This document shows, one piece after another, positions 1 to 7,053 of a stretch of DNA of 9,895 bases. A model generated the notes under the pieces. It saw only the letters and a list, made by a program, of their open reading frames with translations, had not been told where the DNA came from and ran no database searches. Where the stretch lies: positions 1-9,895 of the forward strand of contig JAUSGU010000051.1 in the NCBI GenBank assembly GCA_030648825.1, written 5' to 3'. The number at the start of each line of letters is the position of its first letter. The first letter of the stretch is position 1. Position numbers and translations under genes: made by a program. The stretch comes from a bacterium (lineage in GTDB: Bacteria; Patescibacteriota; Minisyncoccia; Phycocordibacterales; UBA6065).

Positions 1-3
1 TTG

Positions 4-1545
4 ATGTCAAAGCAAATCAAATCCAAAGCTATTGTTTCTATAGGCGCCATGATTGCCCGATTGCGCGAAGACAGGCGTATGACCCAATCCGATCTCGGTC
101 GTAAAATTAAAACCACTCAGAGTGTGATTGCCCGCATAGAAAAAGGCGAACAAAATCTGTCTACCGAGACTTTGGCCAAATTATCGGAAGCTCTCAATCA
201 TGAAATTATGACCATATCAAAAGGTGGCACGTTGAATTTTCGTATTTGGGGTGGACGCAAACTTTCCGGAACAATCCGGGTTCGTACCTCAAAAAACGGC
301 GCGGTCGGAGTGATGTGCGCTTCCCTGCTAAACCGTGGCGCGACCGTTATTCGCAATGCTCCGCGCATAGAAGAAGTTTTTCGCATCATTGAAGTGTTCA
401 AAAATATCGGAGTAAAAACCGAATGGAAAAATAATGACCTCATAATTACACCAACGCAAAAAATCAAAATTCGGAACATCGGCGACCAATCAGCCGCCGG
501 CACGAGGACTCGGTCTTGCATCATGCTCATTGGACCACTCATTCATCAGTTCAAAAATTTCAAAGTAACGCAACCGGGTGGCTGTAAATTGGGTGAGAGA
601 ACCGTAAAACCTTATTTTTATGCTCTGGAAAAACTCGGTGTGAAAATAAAAACCAGCTCAAAACACTATCATATCTCTCTAAATGGTCTCAAAAAAAATC
701 GGGAAATAATCATGTATGAAGCTGGAGATACGGTTACTGAGACCGTACTCATGGCAACGGCTCTCATACCCGGAAAAACGACAATAAAATTTGCCTCAGC
801 CAATTATCAAGTGCAGGATGTTTGCTTCTATCTAGAGCAGATCGGCGTGAAAATTGACGGTATCGGCACGGGGACTATGATTGTGCATGGTATTTCAGGA
901 CCGATAGAGAAGAATGTTGAATATTTTCTCTCCGAAGATCCTATTGAAGCGATGTCTCTCATCACGGCGGCTATTGTTACAAAATCTTCTATTACTATAG
1001 AGCGTTGTCCTATAGATTTTTTGGAGCTGGAACTTTTGAAGCTGGAAAAAATGGGTTTTAGATATAAAATTCTGAAAAAATATAAAGCCGATAATGGCAA
1101 GACGAATCTCGTTGACATAAAAACTTTTCCTTCAAAATTGAAAGCCTTGGATGAAAAAATTCATGCTTTACCTTATCCGGGTATAAATATGGACAATTTA
1201 CCTTTTTTCGCGATCATAGGCACACAAGCGGAGGGGGAAACTTTTATTCATGATTGGGTTTATGAAGAACGTGCCATATATTATAAAGAACTGGACAAAC
1301 TGGGAGCTGAAACGATTCTCGCTGATCCTCATCGTTTTTACGTCAAAGGCCCGACAAAATTGCAATCTGCCGAGATCGTCTGCCCCCCCGCTCTGCGTCC
1401 CTCCGTCATCATCATGATAGGTATGTTGGCCGCGCGAGGAATTTCTGTTTTGCGAAATGTGTACAACATAAATCGCGGATACGAAGATCTGGCGGAGCGA
1501 TTGAATACTCTGGGCGCAAAGATAGAAGTATTTAGGGATTTATAA
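4..1545 (+). CDS. murA: UDP-N-acetylglucosamine 1-carboxyvinyltransferase (MurA) with an N-terminal XRE helix-turn-helix domain
   Basis: MurA transfers enolpyruvate from PEP to UDP-GlcNAc, the first committed step of peptidoglycan synthesis in the cytoplasm. Residues about 10-72 form an XRE/Cro-type helix-turn-helix (IARLREDRRMTQSDLG, then SVIARIEKGEQNLSTETL). The MurA domain runs from about residue 75 to the end at 513. Counterparts of the E. coli catalytic and ligand residues are visible: K97/N98 in TSKNG (K22/N23), the PEP-binding Cys194 in PGGCKLGER (C115) with R199 (R120), D397 in PGINMDN (D305) and R465 in ALRPS (R397). The C-terminal INRGYEDLAERL block is also typical. E. coli MurA has about 419 residues; the excess here is the HTH domain. 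The enzyme therefore looks active. The ATG at 4 is the first visible Met. A TTG at 1 or a start left of the window cannot be excluded, and no upstream signals can be seen. The HTH may bind DNA for autoregulation, but that is inference. Confidence 0.93.
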   Translation: MSKQIKSKAIVSIGAMIARLREDRRMTQSDLGRKIKTTQSVIARIEKGEQNLSTETLAKLSEALNHEIMTISKGGTLNFRIWGGRKLSGTIRVRTSKNGAVGVMCASLLNRGATVIRNAPRIEEVFRIIEVFKNIGVKTEWKNNDLIITPTQKIKIRNIGDQSAAGTRTRSCIMLIGPLIHQFKNFKVTQPGGCKLGERTVKPYFYALEKLGVKIKTSSKHYHISLNGLKKNREIIMYEAGDTVTETVLMATALIPGKTTIKFASANYQVQDVCFYLEQIGVKIDGIGTGTMIVHGISGPIEKNVEYFLSEDPIEAMSLITAAIVTKSSITIERCPIDFLELELLKLEKMGFRYKILKKYKADNGKTNLVDIKTFPSKLKALDEKIHALPYPGINMDNLPFFAIIGTQAEGETFIHDWVYEERAIYYKELDKLGAETILADPHRFYVKGPTKLQSAEIVCPPALRPSVIIMIGMLAARGISVLRNVYNINRGYEDLAERLNTLGAKIEVFRDL

Positions 1546-1645
1546 AAAGACGGCAGATATAGTTTGAGCAACGGAGGGATGGGGTTGCCCTTAGGCAAGG
1601 GTCCCGTCCCGAGTAGCGCAAAACTATATCTGCCGTCTTTTTATA
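1541..1645 (+). terminator. Composite hairpin after murA, probable intrinsic terminator with a GC-rich folded loop
   Basis: Positions 1541-1565 and 1621-1645 are perfect 25-nt inverted repeats. The murA stop codon (1543-1545) lies inside the left arm. The right arm ends in CTTTTTATA, giving the T-run expected of an intrinsic terminator. The loop is about 55 nt, much longer than usual, and folds on itself. The arms are symmetric, so both strands could form it, but only murA reads into it from a visible gene. Confidence 0.7.
1576..1610. other. GC-rich nested hairpin inside the murA terminator loop
   Basis: Within the loop, 1576-1584 pairs with 1602-1610, including two G-U pairs if read as RNA. 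Inside that, TTGCC (1585-1589) pairs with GGCAA (1594-1598) around a 4-nt CTTA loop, leaving a GGG bulge at 1599-1601. The block is clearly richer in G+C than the flanking sequence and has no coding signature. Its role is unknown. It may simply stabilise the terminator, or be an inserted element or an RNA structure. Confidence 0.5.
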
Positions 1646-1649
1646 TACC

Positions 1650-1685
1650 TTGATACTTTCCTTTTTCTATTTGATACTTTGAGTA
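1650..1685 (+). promoter_or_regulatory. Sigma-70-type promoter of the priA-like gene, with predicted leaderless start
   Basis: TTGATA (1650-1655) fits a -35 box and GATACT (1673-1678) a -10 box, with exactly 17 nt between them. Transcription would start about 7 nt past the -10 box, at or next to the ATG at 1685. The mRNA would then have practically no leader, and no Shine-Dalgarno sequence is present. Both boxes lie within a duplicated decamer, TTGATACTTT (1650-1659 and 1671-1680). The promoter begins only 5 nt after the preceding terminator. Confidence 0.6.
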
Positions 1686-3568
1686 TGTATCTCATAAAAG
1701 CCATCCCTATTGCCCGCGGAACAGGTTTACAGACACTCTCATATTGGAGTCCGAAAAATATCAAATCCGGTTCTATTATTCGAGCACCTCTGCGCAAAAA
1801 AATAGTGGAAGCAATCATCGTTTCCTCGGAATCAGTTATAGAATCAAAATCCGAAATCAGACGGGCGGGTTTTGAAATAAAAAAAATCGCCAATCCACAT
1901 GGCAAAACTATCATTTCATCGGAATTTTTCAAAACAGCAGAAGATATGGCACGTTACTATATCGGCTCCATGAGCAATACTCTCTTTGAACTCTTGCCAG
2001 CGACAATACTCTCCCAATACGAAAAACTACCGGAAGCTGAAAAAAAAATGGAGATGGACAGACCGCGCGAATCTTTCGTCTTGCAGAAAAACGACGAAGA
2101 TCGTTTTGCTCATTACAAGAGCCTGATTCGCGAAAGATTCGCGCGGCGAGAATCCGTATTTATGATGATGCCGACTATAGAAGATATAAAAAGAGCCTGT
2201 TCTTATTTTGAAAAAGGTATAGAACCATACATTTATATTTTTCACAGTGGCTTGCCGAAAGATGAAATTGTAAAACAATGGAAATCGGTTCTAGAATCAA
2301 AACATCCTGTAATCATAGTGGCTACTGGACCATATTTGTCTATTCCCCGTCGGGATATAGGCATCATTATTGCGGAGAGAGAAAGTTCTAGAAATTATAA
2401 ATCTCAATTTCGTCCTCATTTAGACTTTCGCCGGGTAGCCGAACAATTCGCCCGAAAAATCAATGCGGATTTTATCGCCGGCGATTCATGTTTACGGGTT
2501 GAAACATTGTACAGATGCGATCTGGGAGAATTGGCCGAATACGCGCCATTATCCATGAGATCTCTATCCACTGCCCGTGATTTTCTCATGGATATGAAAA
2601 CCTATAAAAATCCGGAACATAAAATTCGCATGCTCTCAAACGAACTCATTGCTCTGGCGCAAAAAAACCGGGATGACAACGGACTTCTGTTTGTCTTTGC
2701 CGGTAGACGTGGCCTCTCGCCTCAAACCATATGTACCGATTGTGAAACAGTACTGTCATGTGATCTCTGTAGTTCACCTCTGGTTTTATACGGCAGAGAC
2801 AACGGTAGATTTTTTTTATGCAACAAATGCGGCAAGAAATTCGATGTCAATCAAATTTGCCGAAAATGCGGTAGTTGGAAACTAATAACTCTCGGCATTG
2901 GTACAGAAAAAATAGAAGAAGAGTTAAAATTAATATTACCAGGCGCTAAAATTTTCAGATTAGATAAAATATCGGCGCCGACACACAAAAAAGCTCTACT
3001 AATCGCCGAAAAATGGTATGCCTCTCCCGGGAGTATCTTGGTCGGCACAGAATTGGCTCTGCTCTATTTGGATAGAAGTATTGATTTTAGTGCTGTGGCG
3101 TCTCTGGACACTTTTTTCTCCATTCCAGATTTTCGCATAAATGAAAAGATATTTTCAATTATCCTGAAAATGCGTTCTATTACCCAAAAACAATTTCTGC
3201 TCCAGACACGAGTGCCAGAAACAGACGTGCTCGTCTGGGGTGTCAAAGGAAATATCATGGATTTTTATAAAAATGAGATAGAAAACAGAAAGAAATTTTC
3301 TTTCCCGCCTTTTTCCGTTCTCATAAAAATATCTTATACGGGAAAAAAAGACGAAGTTTTGAGTGCCATGGAGAAACTGAAAACATCCCTAATTGATTTT
3401 CATGTAGATGTTTTTCCGGCGTTTGTGGCGACAATAAAGGGAAACTATATTATGCATGCTCTAATCAAACTCTTACCGGGTGAATGGATTCACATGGAAT
3501 TACTCGATCGTTTGCATAATCTGCCGGTGGAATATGCTATAGACGTGGATCCGGAGAGTATTTTATAA
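1685..3568 (+). CDS. priA: PriA-like primosomal protein N' with degenerate helicase motifs
   Basis: PriA normally recognises stalled forks and reloads the replicative helicase, using a superfamily 2 helicase core and a zinc module. The 627-residue protein keeps the PriA order: an N-terminal DNA-binding-like domain (about 1-105), a helicase-like region (about 130-345), the zinc module and the C-terminal region. The zinc cysteines are all present as four CxxC pairs: 350/353, 359/362, 379/382 and 392/395. GTEKIEEEL and SIPDFRINEK are also PriA-like. The catalytic motifs are gone. Where GxTGSGKT is expected there is LQKNDEDR (about 133-140). The DEEH box reads AERE (230-233) in IIIAERESSRNYKSQ, and the QVAGRAGR region reads KMRSITQKQ. 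The frame is intact, so this looks like a stable pseudo-helicase rather than a decayed gene. It may keep DNA or primosome-protein binding without ATPase activity. The ATG at 1685 is preferred over the TTG at 1679 because of the promoter position. Confidence 0.85.
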   Translation: MYLIKAIPIARGTGLQTLSYWSPKNIKSGSIIRAPLRKKIVEAIIVSSESVIESKSEIRRAGFEIKKIANPHGKTIISSEFFKTAEDMARYYIGSMSNTLFELLPATILSQYEKLPEAEKKMEMDRPRESFVLQKNDEDRFAHYKSLIRERFARRESVFMMMPTIEDIKRACSYFEKGIEPYIYIFHSGLPKDEIVKQWKSVLESKHPVIIVATGPYLSIPRRDIGIIIAERESSRNYKSQFRPHLDFRRVAEQFARKINADFIAGDSCLRVETLYRCDLGELAEYAPLSMRSLSTARDFLMDMKTYKNPEHKIRMLSNELIALAQKNRDDNGLLFVFAGRRGLSPQTICTDCETVLSCDLCSSPLVLYGRDNGRFFLCNKCGKKFDVNQICRKCGSWKLITLGIGTEKIEEELKLILPGAKIFRLDKISAPTHKKALLIAEKWYASPGSILVGTELALLYLDRSIDFSAVASLDTFFSIPDFRINEKIFSIILKMRSITQKQFLLQTRVPETDVLVWGVKGNIMDFYKNEIENRKKFSFPPFSVLIKISYTGKKDEVLSAMEKLKTSLIDFHVDVFPAFVATIKGNYIMHALIKLLPGEWIHMELLDRLHNLPVEYAIDVDPESIL

Positions 3569-3579
3569 ACTTCAACCGA

Positions 3580-3616
3580 TTCATTACTTTGAAGCTTTAG
3601 TATATACTCTTTGGAT
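3580..3616 (+). promoter_or_regulatory. Promoter of def-fmt, with predicted near-leaderless start
   Basis: TATACT (3603-3608) is a good -10 box 8 nt before the ATG at 3617, so transcription would begin within a few bases of the start codon. The best -35 at 17-nt spacing is TTCATT (3580-3585), which is weak. No Shine-Dalgarno sequence is seen. The 48-nt gap after the priA-like gene has no strong terminator, so read-through from upstream is also possible. Confidence 0.5.
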
Positions 3617-4186
3617 ATGGTAAAAATTTTACAAAAAGATGACCCAATACTCCGAAAAACCGCTCTATTTGTGGAGAGAGGAATGTTTTCCACGCCAAAA
3701 CTTCAAAAAATCATTCGTGATATGAAATTTACTCTGGCAAAAGAAGATGATGGTGTGGCTCTGGCGGCACCTCAGATCGGCGTCTCATTACGCATATTTG
3801 TTGTTTCCGACAGAATTATGGAAATACTTCATTCCGAGAAAATAAATAAAAACCAAAAATACACCAATGTTGTTTTTATAAATCCGGAAATCATTAAAGT
3901 TTCTAGAGAGAAAGAAATATTGGAAGAGGGTTGTTTGTCCGTCAGATTTTTATACGGCAAAATAGAAAGAGCAAAAAAAGTGAAAATCAGAGCGATGAAT
4001 GAAAATGGTGATATGTTTGAAATGGGTGCGTCCGGTCTCTTGGCTCAGATATTTCAACATGAAATTGATCATCTCACAGGCAAACTTTTTTTGGATAATG
4101 CTACGGATATACAGGAAATTCTGCCAAGTGATATCGCGAATCATTCCAACAAGCAAAAAATGCTCCGAAATGACAAAAAAACCTAA
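3617..4186 (+). CDS. def: Peptide deformylase
   Basis: This metalloenzyme removes the formyl group from the N-terminal methionine of nascent proteins at the ribosome. The 189-residue protein shows all three family motifs: GVALAAPQ (46-53), EGCLS (104-108) and QHEIDH (147-152). The metal ligands C106, H148 and H152 and the catalytic E149 are present. Motif 1 has Ala48 where the family usually has Gly (GxGxAAxQ). After EGCLS the sequence reads VRFLYG instead of the common VPG or VPE type. The ATG at 3617 is chosen over the TTG at 3611 because it matches the usual MxxIL start and the promoter. The last 17 nt overlap fmt, the enzyme that adds the formyl group, so the two are co-transcribed and probably translationally coupled. 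Confidence 0.95.
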   Translation: MVKILQKDDPILRKTALFVERGMFSTPKLQKIIRDMKFTLAKEDDGVALAAPQIGVSLRIFVVSDRIMEILHSEKINKNQKYTNVVFINPEIIKVSREKEILEEGCLSVRFLYGKIERAKKVKIRAMNENGDMFEMGASGLLAQIFQHEIDHLTGKLFLDNATDIQEILPSDIANHSNKQKMLRNDKKT

Positions 4187-5093
4187 AATAGCTTTTTTTG
4201 GCACACCGTATAGAGCGGTTATAGTCTTGGAGACTCTGAAACAAGCAAACTTGTCACCTACATTTATCGTTACTCAACCTGACCGTTCTGTCGGCCGAAA
4301 ATTGGTAAAAACTGCTTCACCAGTCAAAATTTGGGCAGAAAAAGAAAAAATTCCCGTCCTTCAGCCAGAAAATCTGGAGGACCGAGTATTTCTAGAAACT
4401 CTAAAAAAAGGCGATTTTGATGTTTTTGTGGTTGTAGCATACGGAAAAATTCTCAAACAAAAAATATTGGATATCCCCAAACGTGGTGTTTTGAATTTAC
4501 ATGCTTCTCTCTTGCCACGTTTGCGTGGTTCATCGCCTATAGAAACAGCCGTTCTCACGGACGAGAAAAAAACCGGTGTGAGTATAATTCTCTTGGACGC
4601 TCTCATGGATCATGGCCCTATTGTTTCCGAGAGAGAAATAAATGTTCCAAACTGGCCTGTTTCGGCGGAAAAACTTTCTTCTATTCTCTGCAAAGCGGGA
4701 GGAGAACTATTGGCGGAAACCATACCACTCTGGCTCTCCGATAAAATAAAAGTCAGAGAACAAGATCATGAAAAAGCCACATACACCAAAAAAATAAAAA
4801 AAGAGGACGGTCTCATAGATTTCTCCGCATCATCCTATGTTAATTATTTGAAATTTTTAGCCTATAGAGAATGGCCGACATCATATTTTTTTACAGAAAA
4901 AGCTGGCAGAAAAATGCGTGTGATAGTGACCGATGCGACTTTTGAAAAAGGTTCTTTTATCATCAGAAAAGTCATTCCTGAAGGCCGAAAAGAAATATCT
5001 TTTGAAGAATTCCGAAAAAATTACAAATTTACTTTCTCCGCCGCCACGGCAAACCCCTCAACATATTTTTCAAAGCCAAACCCGAGCGTCTGA
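4170..5093 (+). CDS. fmt: Methionyl-tRNA formyltransferase
   Basis: Fmt formylates the amino group of Met-tRNA(fMet) with 10-formyl-tetrahydrofolate, so that translation can initiate. The 307-residue length is close to the roughly 315 of E. coli Fmt. The N-terminal Rossmann domain starts PKIAFFGTP and has the tRNA-contacting loop VTQPDRSVGRKL. The catalytic trio N109, H111 and D147 (E. coli N106, H108, D144) sits in LNLHASLLPRLRG and LMDHG. The C-terminal domain starts around YTKKIKKEDGLIDFS and reaches the usual end near PEGRKEISFEEFRKNY. About 20 further residues follow; these are the part that overlaps the convergent hibernation factor gene by 65 nt. The start at 4170 lies inside def. The frame is open upstream to 3999, but that stretch is only a shadow of def. 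No Shine-Dalgarno sequence is seen. Confidence 0.95.
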   Translation: MTKKPKIAFFGTPYRAVIVLETLKQANLSPTFIVTQPDRSVGRKLVKTASPVKIWAEKEKIPVLQPENLEDRVFLETLKKGDFDVFVVVAYGKILKQKILDIPKRGVLNLHASLLPRLRGSSPIETAVLTDEKKTGVSIILLDALMDHGPIVSEREINVPNWPVSAEKLSSILCKAGGELLAETIPLWLSDKIKVREQDHEKATYTKKIKKEDGLIDFSASSYVNYLKFLAYREWPTSYFFTEKAGRKMRVIVTDATFEKGSFIIRKVIPEGRKEISFEEFRKNYKFTFSAATANPSTYFSKPNPSV

Positions 5094-5409
5094 TGAAATG
5101 AATACGTTTTAATTTACGGGAACGCAAAGCTTCCAAAAGTTCATCTTTGGCTGCGCCTAGAGCAATATACAGATCTTCTTTTTCTGATTCTACCCGTAAA
5201 TTACCCCGTCGAGAATGAAAATTTATCTCGGCCCGGAAAATTTCTCCACCACGGTGATGACGAGTAGTTCTAGAAACCTCTATTTCAGCCAGAGCACTGG
5301 TATCATCCGGGTCTACATAAGTCTCTAGAGACTCTACTATTCTATCTACCGCTTGTTCAATACCAGCTGTCAATAAAAACGACGTGGCTTTTAGAGTTTT
5401 TCTTATCAT
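5029..5409 (-). CDS. hpf: Ribosome hibernation-promoting factor, HPF/RaiA (YfiA) family
   Basis: Proteins of this family bind the 30S decoding region and silence or protect ribosomes during starvation. The 126-residue protein is a short, single-domain form with the beta-alpha-beta-beta-beta-alpha pattern. The characteristic stretch is HHRGGEIFRAEINFHSRRG, followed by RVESEKEDLYIALGAAKDEL. The tail is very basic (RSRKLKRIHFIRR, then RGLPWRRRK), which fits rRNA contact. There is no long C-terminal dimerisation domain. The ATG at 5409 is chosen because it starts the fold (MIRKTLKA) and follows a consensus -10 box. The frame stays open to 5508, but that extension crosses the promoter. The 3' end overlaps fmt antisense by 65 nt. 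The gene is divergent from the glycogen operon. Confidence 0.88.
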   Translation of the reverse strand: MIRKTLKATSFLLTAGIEQAVDRIVESLETYVDPDDTSALAEIEVSRTTRHHRGGEIFRAEINFHSRRGNLRVESEKEDLYIALGAAKDELLEALRSRKLKRIHFIRRSGLALKNMLRGLPWRRRK

Positions 5410-5433
5410 TATTTTTTTTATTAACTCTCTTCT

Positions 5434-5439
5434 ATTATA
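5434..5439 (-). promoter_or_regulatory. -10 box of the hibernation factor gene
   Basis: Read on the minus strand, 5439-5434 is a perfect TATAAT. Transcription would start near 5427, giving a leader of about 18-20 nt before the ATG at 5409. The leader is A-rich (AATAAAAAAAATA) and has no well-placed Shine-Dalgarno sequence. No convincing -35 box is seen at 16-18 nt. Confidence 0.55.
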
Positions 5440-5480
5440 CACCGATAAAATCTGAAAAGTTACAAAAAATTGCGAAAAGA

Positions 5481-5489
5481 TGCTATTAT
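5481..5489 (+). promoter_or_regulatory. Extended -10 promoter of the glgA operon
   Basis: TGCTATTAT (5481-5489) matches an extended -10 element (TGnTATnnT). No good -35 is visible at 17 nt; TTACAA (5460-5465) is a poor match. Transcription would start around 5496, giving a leader of roughly 40 nt. The sequence just before the glgA ATG is pyrimidine-rich (CAACTTTTTCTT), so no Shine-Dalgarno sequence exists. The element lies about 45 nt from the -10 box of the divergent hibernation factor gene, so the two promoters could be co-regulated. Confidence 0.45.
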
Positions 5490-5534
5490 TCCATTTATTC
5501 CAATTCAAGACGTTTTTGCATTCAACTTTTTCTT

Positions 5535-7040
5535 ATGCGAAAAAAAATCAAAGTCGCCCAAATAGCCGCCGAAATAGAACCGTTTTCCAAAAGCGGTGGT
5601 TTGGCCAATGTCATGGGTTCTCTACCAAAAACAGAAGCCAAGCTAGGTGCAAATGTCATTGTCATAACTCCCGGTTATGGTGATTTTGCTTCGTCCGCTA
5701 TCGGACCTATGAAAGTTATATTTGAAGATGTGAATATAGAAGTCACATCTGGAATTTTTGAAAAAGCGACATATTTACGAGGCTTTGTACCAGATACCAA
5801 AATACCGATATATTTTGTTTCAAATAAAAAATATTTCGGCAATGATTCTCTCACAAATGGAAAAATATACGGCGCAAAAAACGATAACGCACGTTTTCTA
5901 TTTTTTGATGTGGCGGCTCTGGAGCTATTGAAATTAATCAACTGGAAACCAGATATCATACATTGTCATGATTGGCATACAGGTCTGATTCCATATTTTC
6001 TCAAAGGCCGTTACAAAAAAAATCCTTTTTGGACAAAAACCGCTTGTCTCTTTACTATTCATAATCTGGTTTATCAACTGGGCCACGATTGGTGGCTCAT
6101 TCCCGACAATATTCGAGATGACGGCCGAACCCCGTTGCCTTCTTTTGCCGAAAATGAAGCTATAGAACGTATAAATTTTGTAAAAAGAGCTATTTTAAAC
6201 GCCGATGCCATAAACACGGTTTCCGAAACATATCGGGAAGAAATCATGACTCGCGATTTTGGCGAGGATCTCCATCGTATATTAAAAAATCGCGAAAACA
6301 GAATTTTCGGTATTATAAACGGCATTGACTACAATGAATACAATCCCCTGACTGATCCGGGACTCTATCAGCATTACAACGCCAGATCATCTGCCCGCAA
6401 AAGAGATAATAAAATTTGGCTTCAAAAACATTATGGTTTGAAAAAAGGAGCAAATACTCCTCTATCATGTATGACATCCAGAATTGTAGAACAAAAAGGT
6501 TTTGCTCTACTCTTGCCTATCATTGGAACTCTCATGGAGATAGGTATGCAGATTATCATTATGGGAGATGGCGATGAAGAAATCGCTAAAATTCTCGGAG
6601 ATATGCAGAAAAATTTTCCGGAGCAATTCGTTTATACGCGTTTTGACAGCGCTCGCGAGACCTCTCTCTACGCCGGATCGGATATTTTTATTTTACCTTC
6701 GCGATTTGAGCCATGTGGTGTGAATCAGCTCATCGCTTTGCGTTATGGATGTATTCCTGTCGTTCATCATATCGGTGGATTAGCGGATACAATTACCAAC
6801 TTTGATCCGAGAATGGAAATCGGTAACGGTTTTACTTTCGCCGGTTATGATCCCAATAGTTTGCTCGTGGCTATGGCTCGTGCCAACGAAACTTATAAAC
6901 ACAAAGACATTTGGAGACATCTCGTAGTGTCTGGATTACGAGAAGCTAATTCATGGATAATTCCCACCAAAAAATATATTGAACTCTATAAAACGACGTT
7001 GAAACTACGCAAAGCTCGCACAAAATTAGCCGAACGATGA
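5535..7040 (+). CDS. glgA: Glycogen synthase (glycosyltransferase family 5)
   Basis: GlgA transfers glucose from a nucleotide sugar, usually ADP-glucose in bacteria, to the non-reducing end of an alpha-1,4-glucan. The 501-residue protein has both Rossmann-like halves of a GT-B fold. The N-terminal nucleotide-sugar motif is SKSGGLANVMGSLP (KSGGL at 19-23), and HCHDWHTGLIP (143-153) carries the active-site His. The C-terminal half contains SRIVEQKGF with R316 and K321, then PSRFEPCGVNQLIALRYG with E392, and the HHIGGLADTI loop. These match E. coli GlgA (477 residues) closely, so the enzyme looks active. It is the first gene of an operon: the GH57 gene follows after 13 nt. Use of ADP-glucose rather than UDP-glucose is assumed from the family, because no glgC is visible here. 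Confidence 0.95.
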   Translation: MRKKIKVAQIAAEIEPFSKSGGLANVMGSLPKTEAKLGANVIVITPGYGDFASSAIGPMKVIFEDVNIEVTSGIFEKATYLRGFVPDTKIPIYFVSNKKYFGNDSLTNGKIYGAKNDNARFLFFDVAALELLKLINWKPDIIHCHDWHTGLIPYFLKGRYKKNPFWTKTACLFTIHNLVYQLGHDWWLIPDNIRDDGRTPLPSFAENEAIERINFVKRAILNADAINTVSETYREEIMTRDFGEDLHRILKNRENRIFGIINGIDYNEYNPLTDPGLYQHYNARSSARKRDNKIWLQKHYGLKKGANTPLSCMTSRIVEQKGFALLLPIIGTLMEIGMQIIIMGDGDEEIAKILGDMQKNFPEQFVYTRFDSARETSLYAGSDIFILPSRFEPCGVNQLIALRYGCIPVVHHIGGLADTITNFDPRMEIGNGFTFAGYDPNSLLVAMARANETYKHKDIWRHLVVSGLREANSWIIPTKKYIELYKTTLKLRKARTKLAER

Positions 7041-7053
7041 TTTTCCGAAAAAT

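Noticed and set aside
198..542. Minus-strand open frame opposite murA
   Set aside because: Shadow frame with no recognisable domain. MurA on the other strand fully explains this region.
1541..1645. Insertion sequence or MITE with terminal inverted repeats
   Set aside because: No target-site duplication or transposase is visible, and the arms differ from those of the second hairpin. A T-rich terminator explains them better.
3570..3594. Inverted repeat CTTCAA/TTGAAG between priA-like gene and def
   Set aside because: Only 6 bp with a 13-nt loop and no T-run; too weak to call a terminator or operator.
3999..4169. Upstream extension of fmt within def
   Set aside because: The Fmt family starts at KIAFFGTP, just after the ATG at 4170. 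The earlier part is a shadow of the def coding sequence.
5321..5332. Perfect 12-bp palindrome GTCTCTAGAGAC
   Set aside because: It lies within the hibernation factor coding sequence, and a single short palindrome can arise by chance.
5410..5508. N-terminal extension of the hibernation factor by 33 residues (frame open to 5508)
   Set aside because: It crosses a perfect TATAAT box, and the HPF fold begins at MIRKTLKA (5409).
7038..7040. Possible recoding of TGA as glycine (code 25, as in Gracilibacteria/SR1)
   Set aside because: TGA ends glgA 13 nt before the GH57 start in another frame, and no gene has an internal TGA. Standard code 11 fits.
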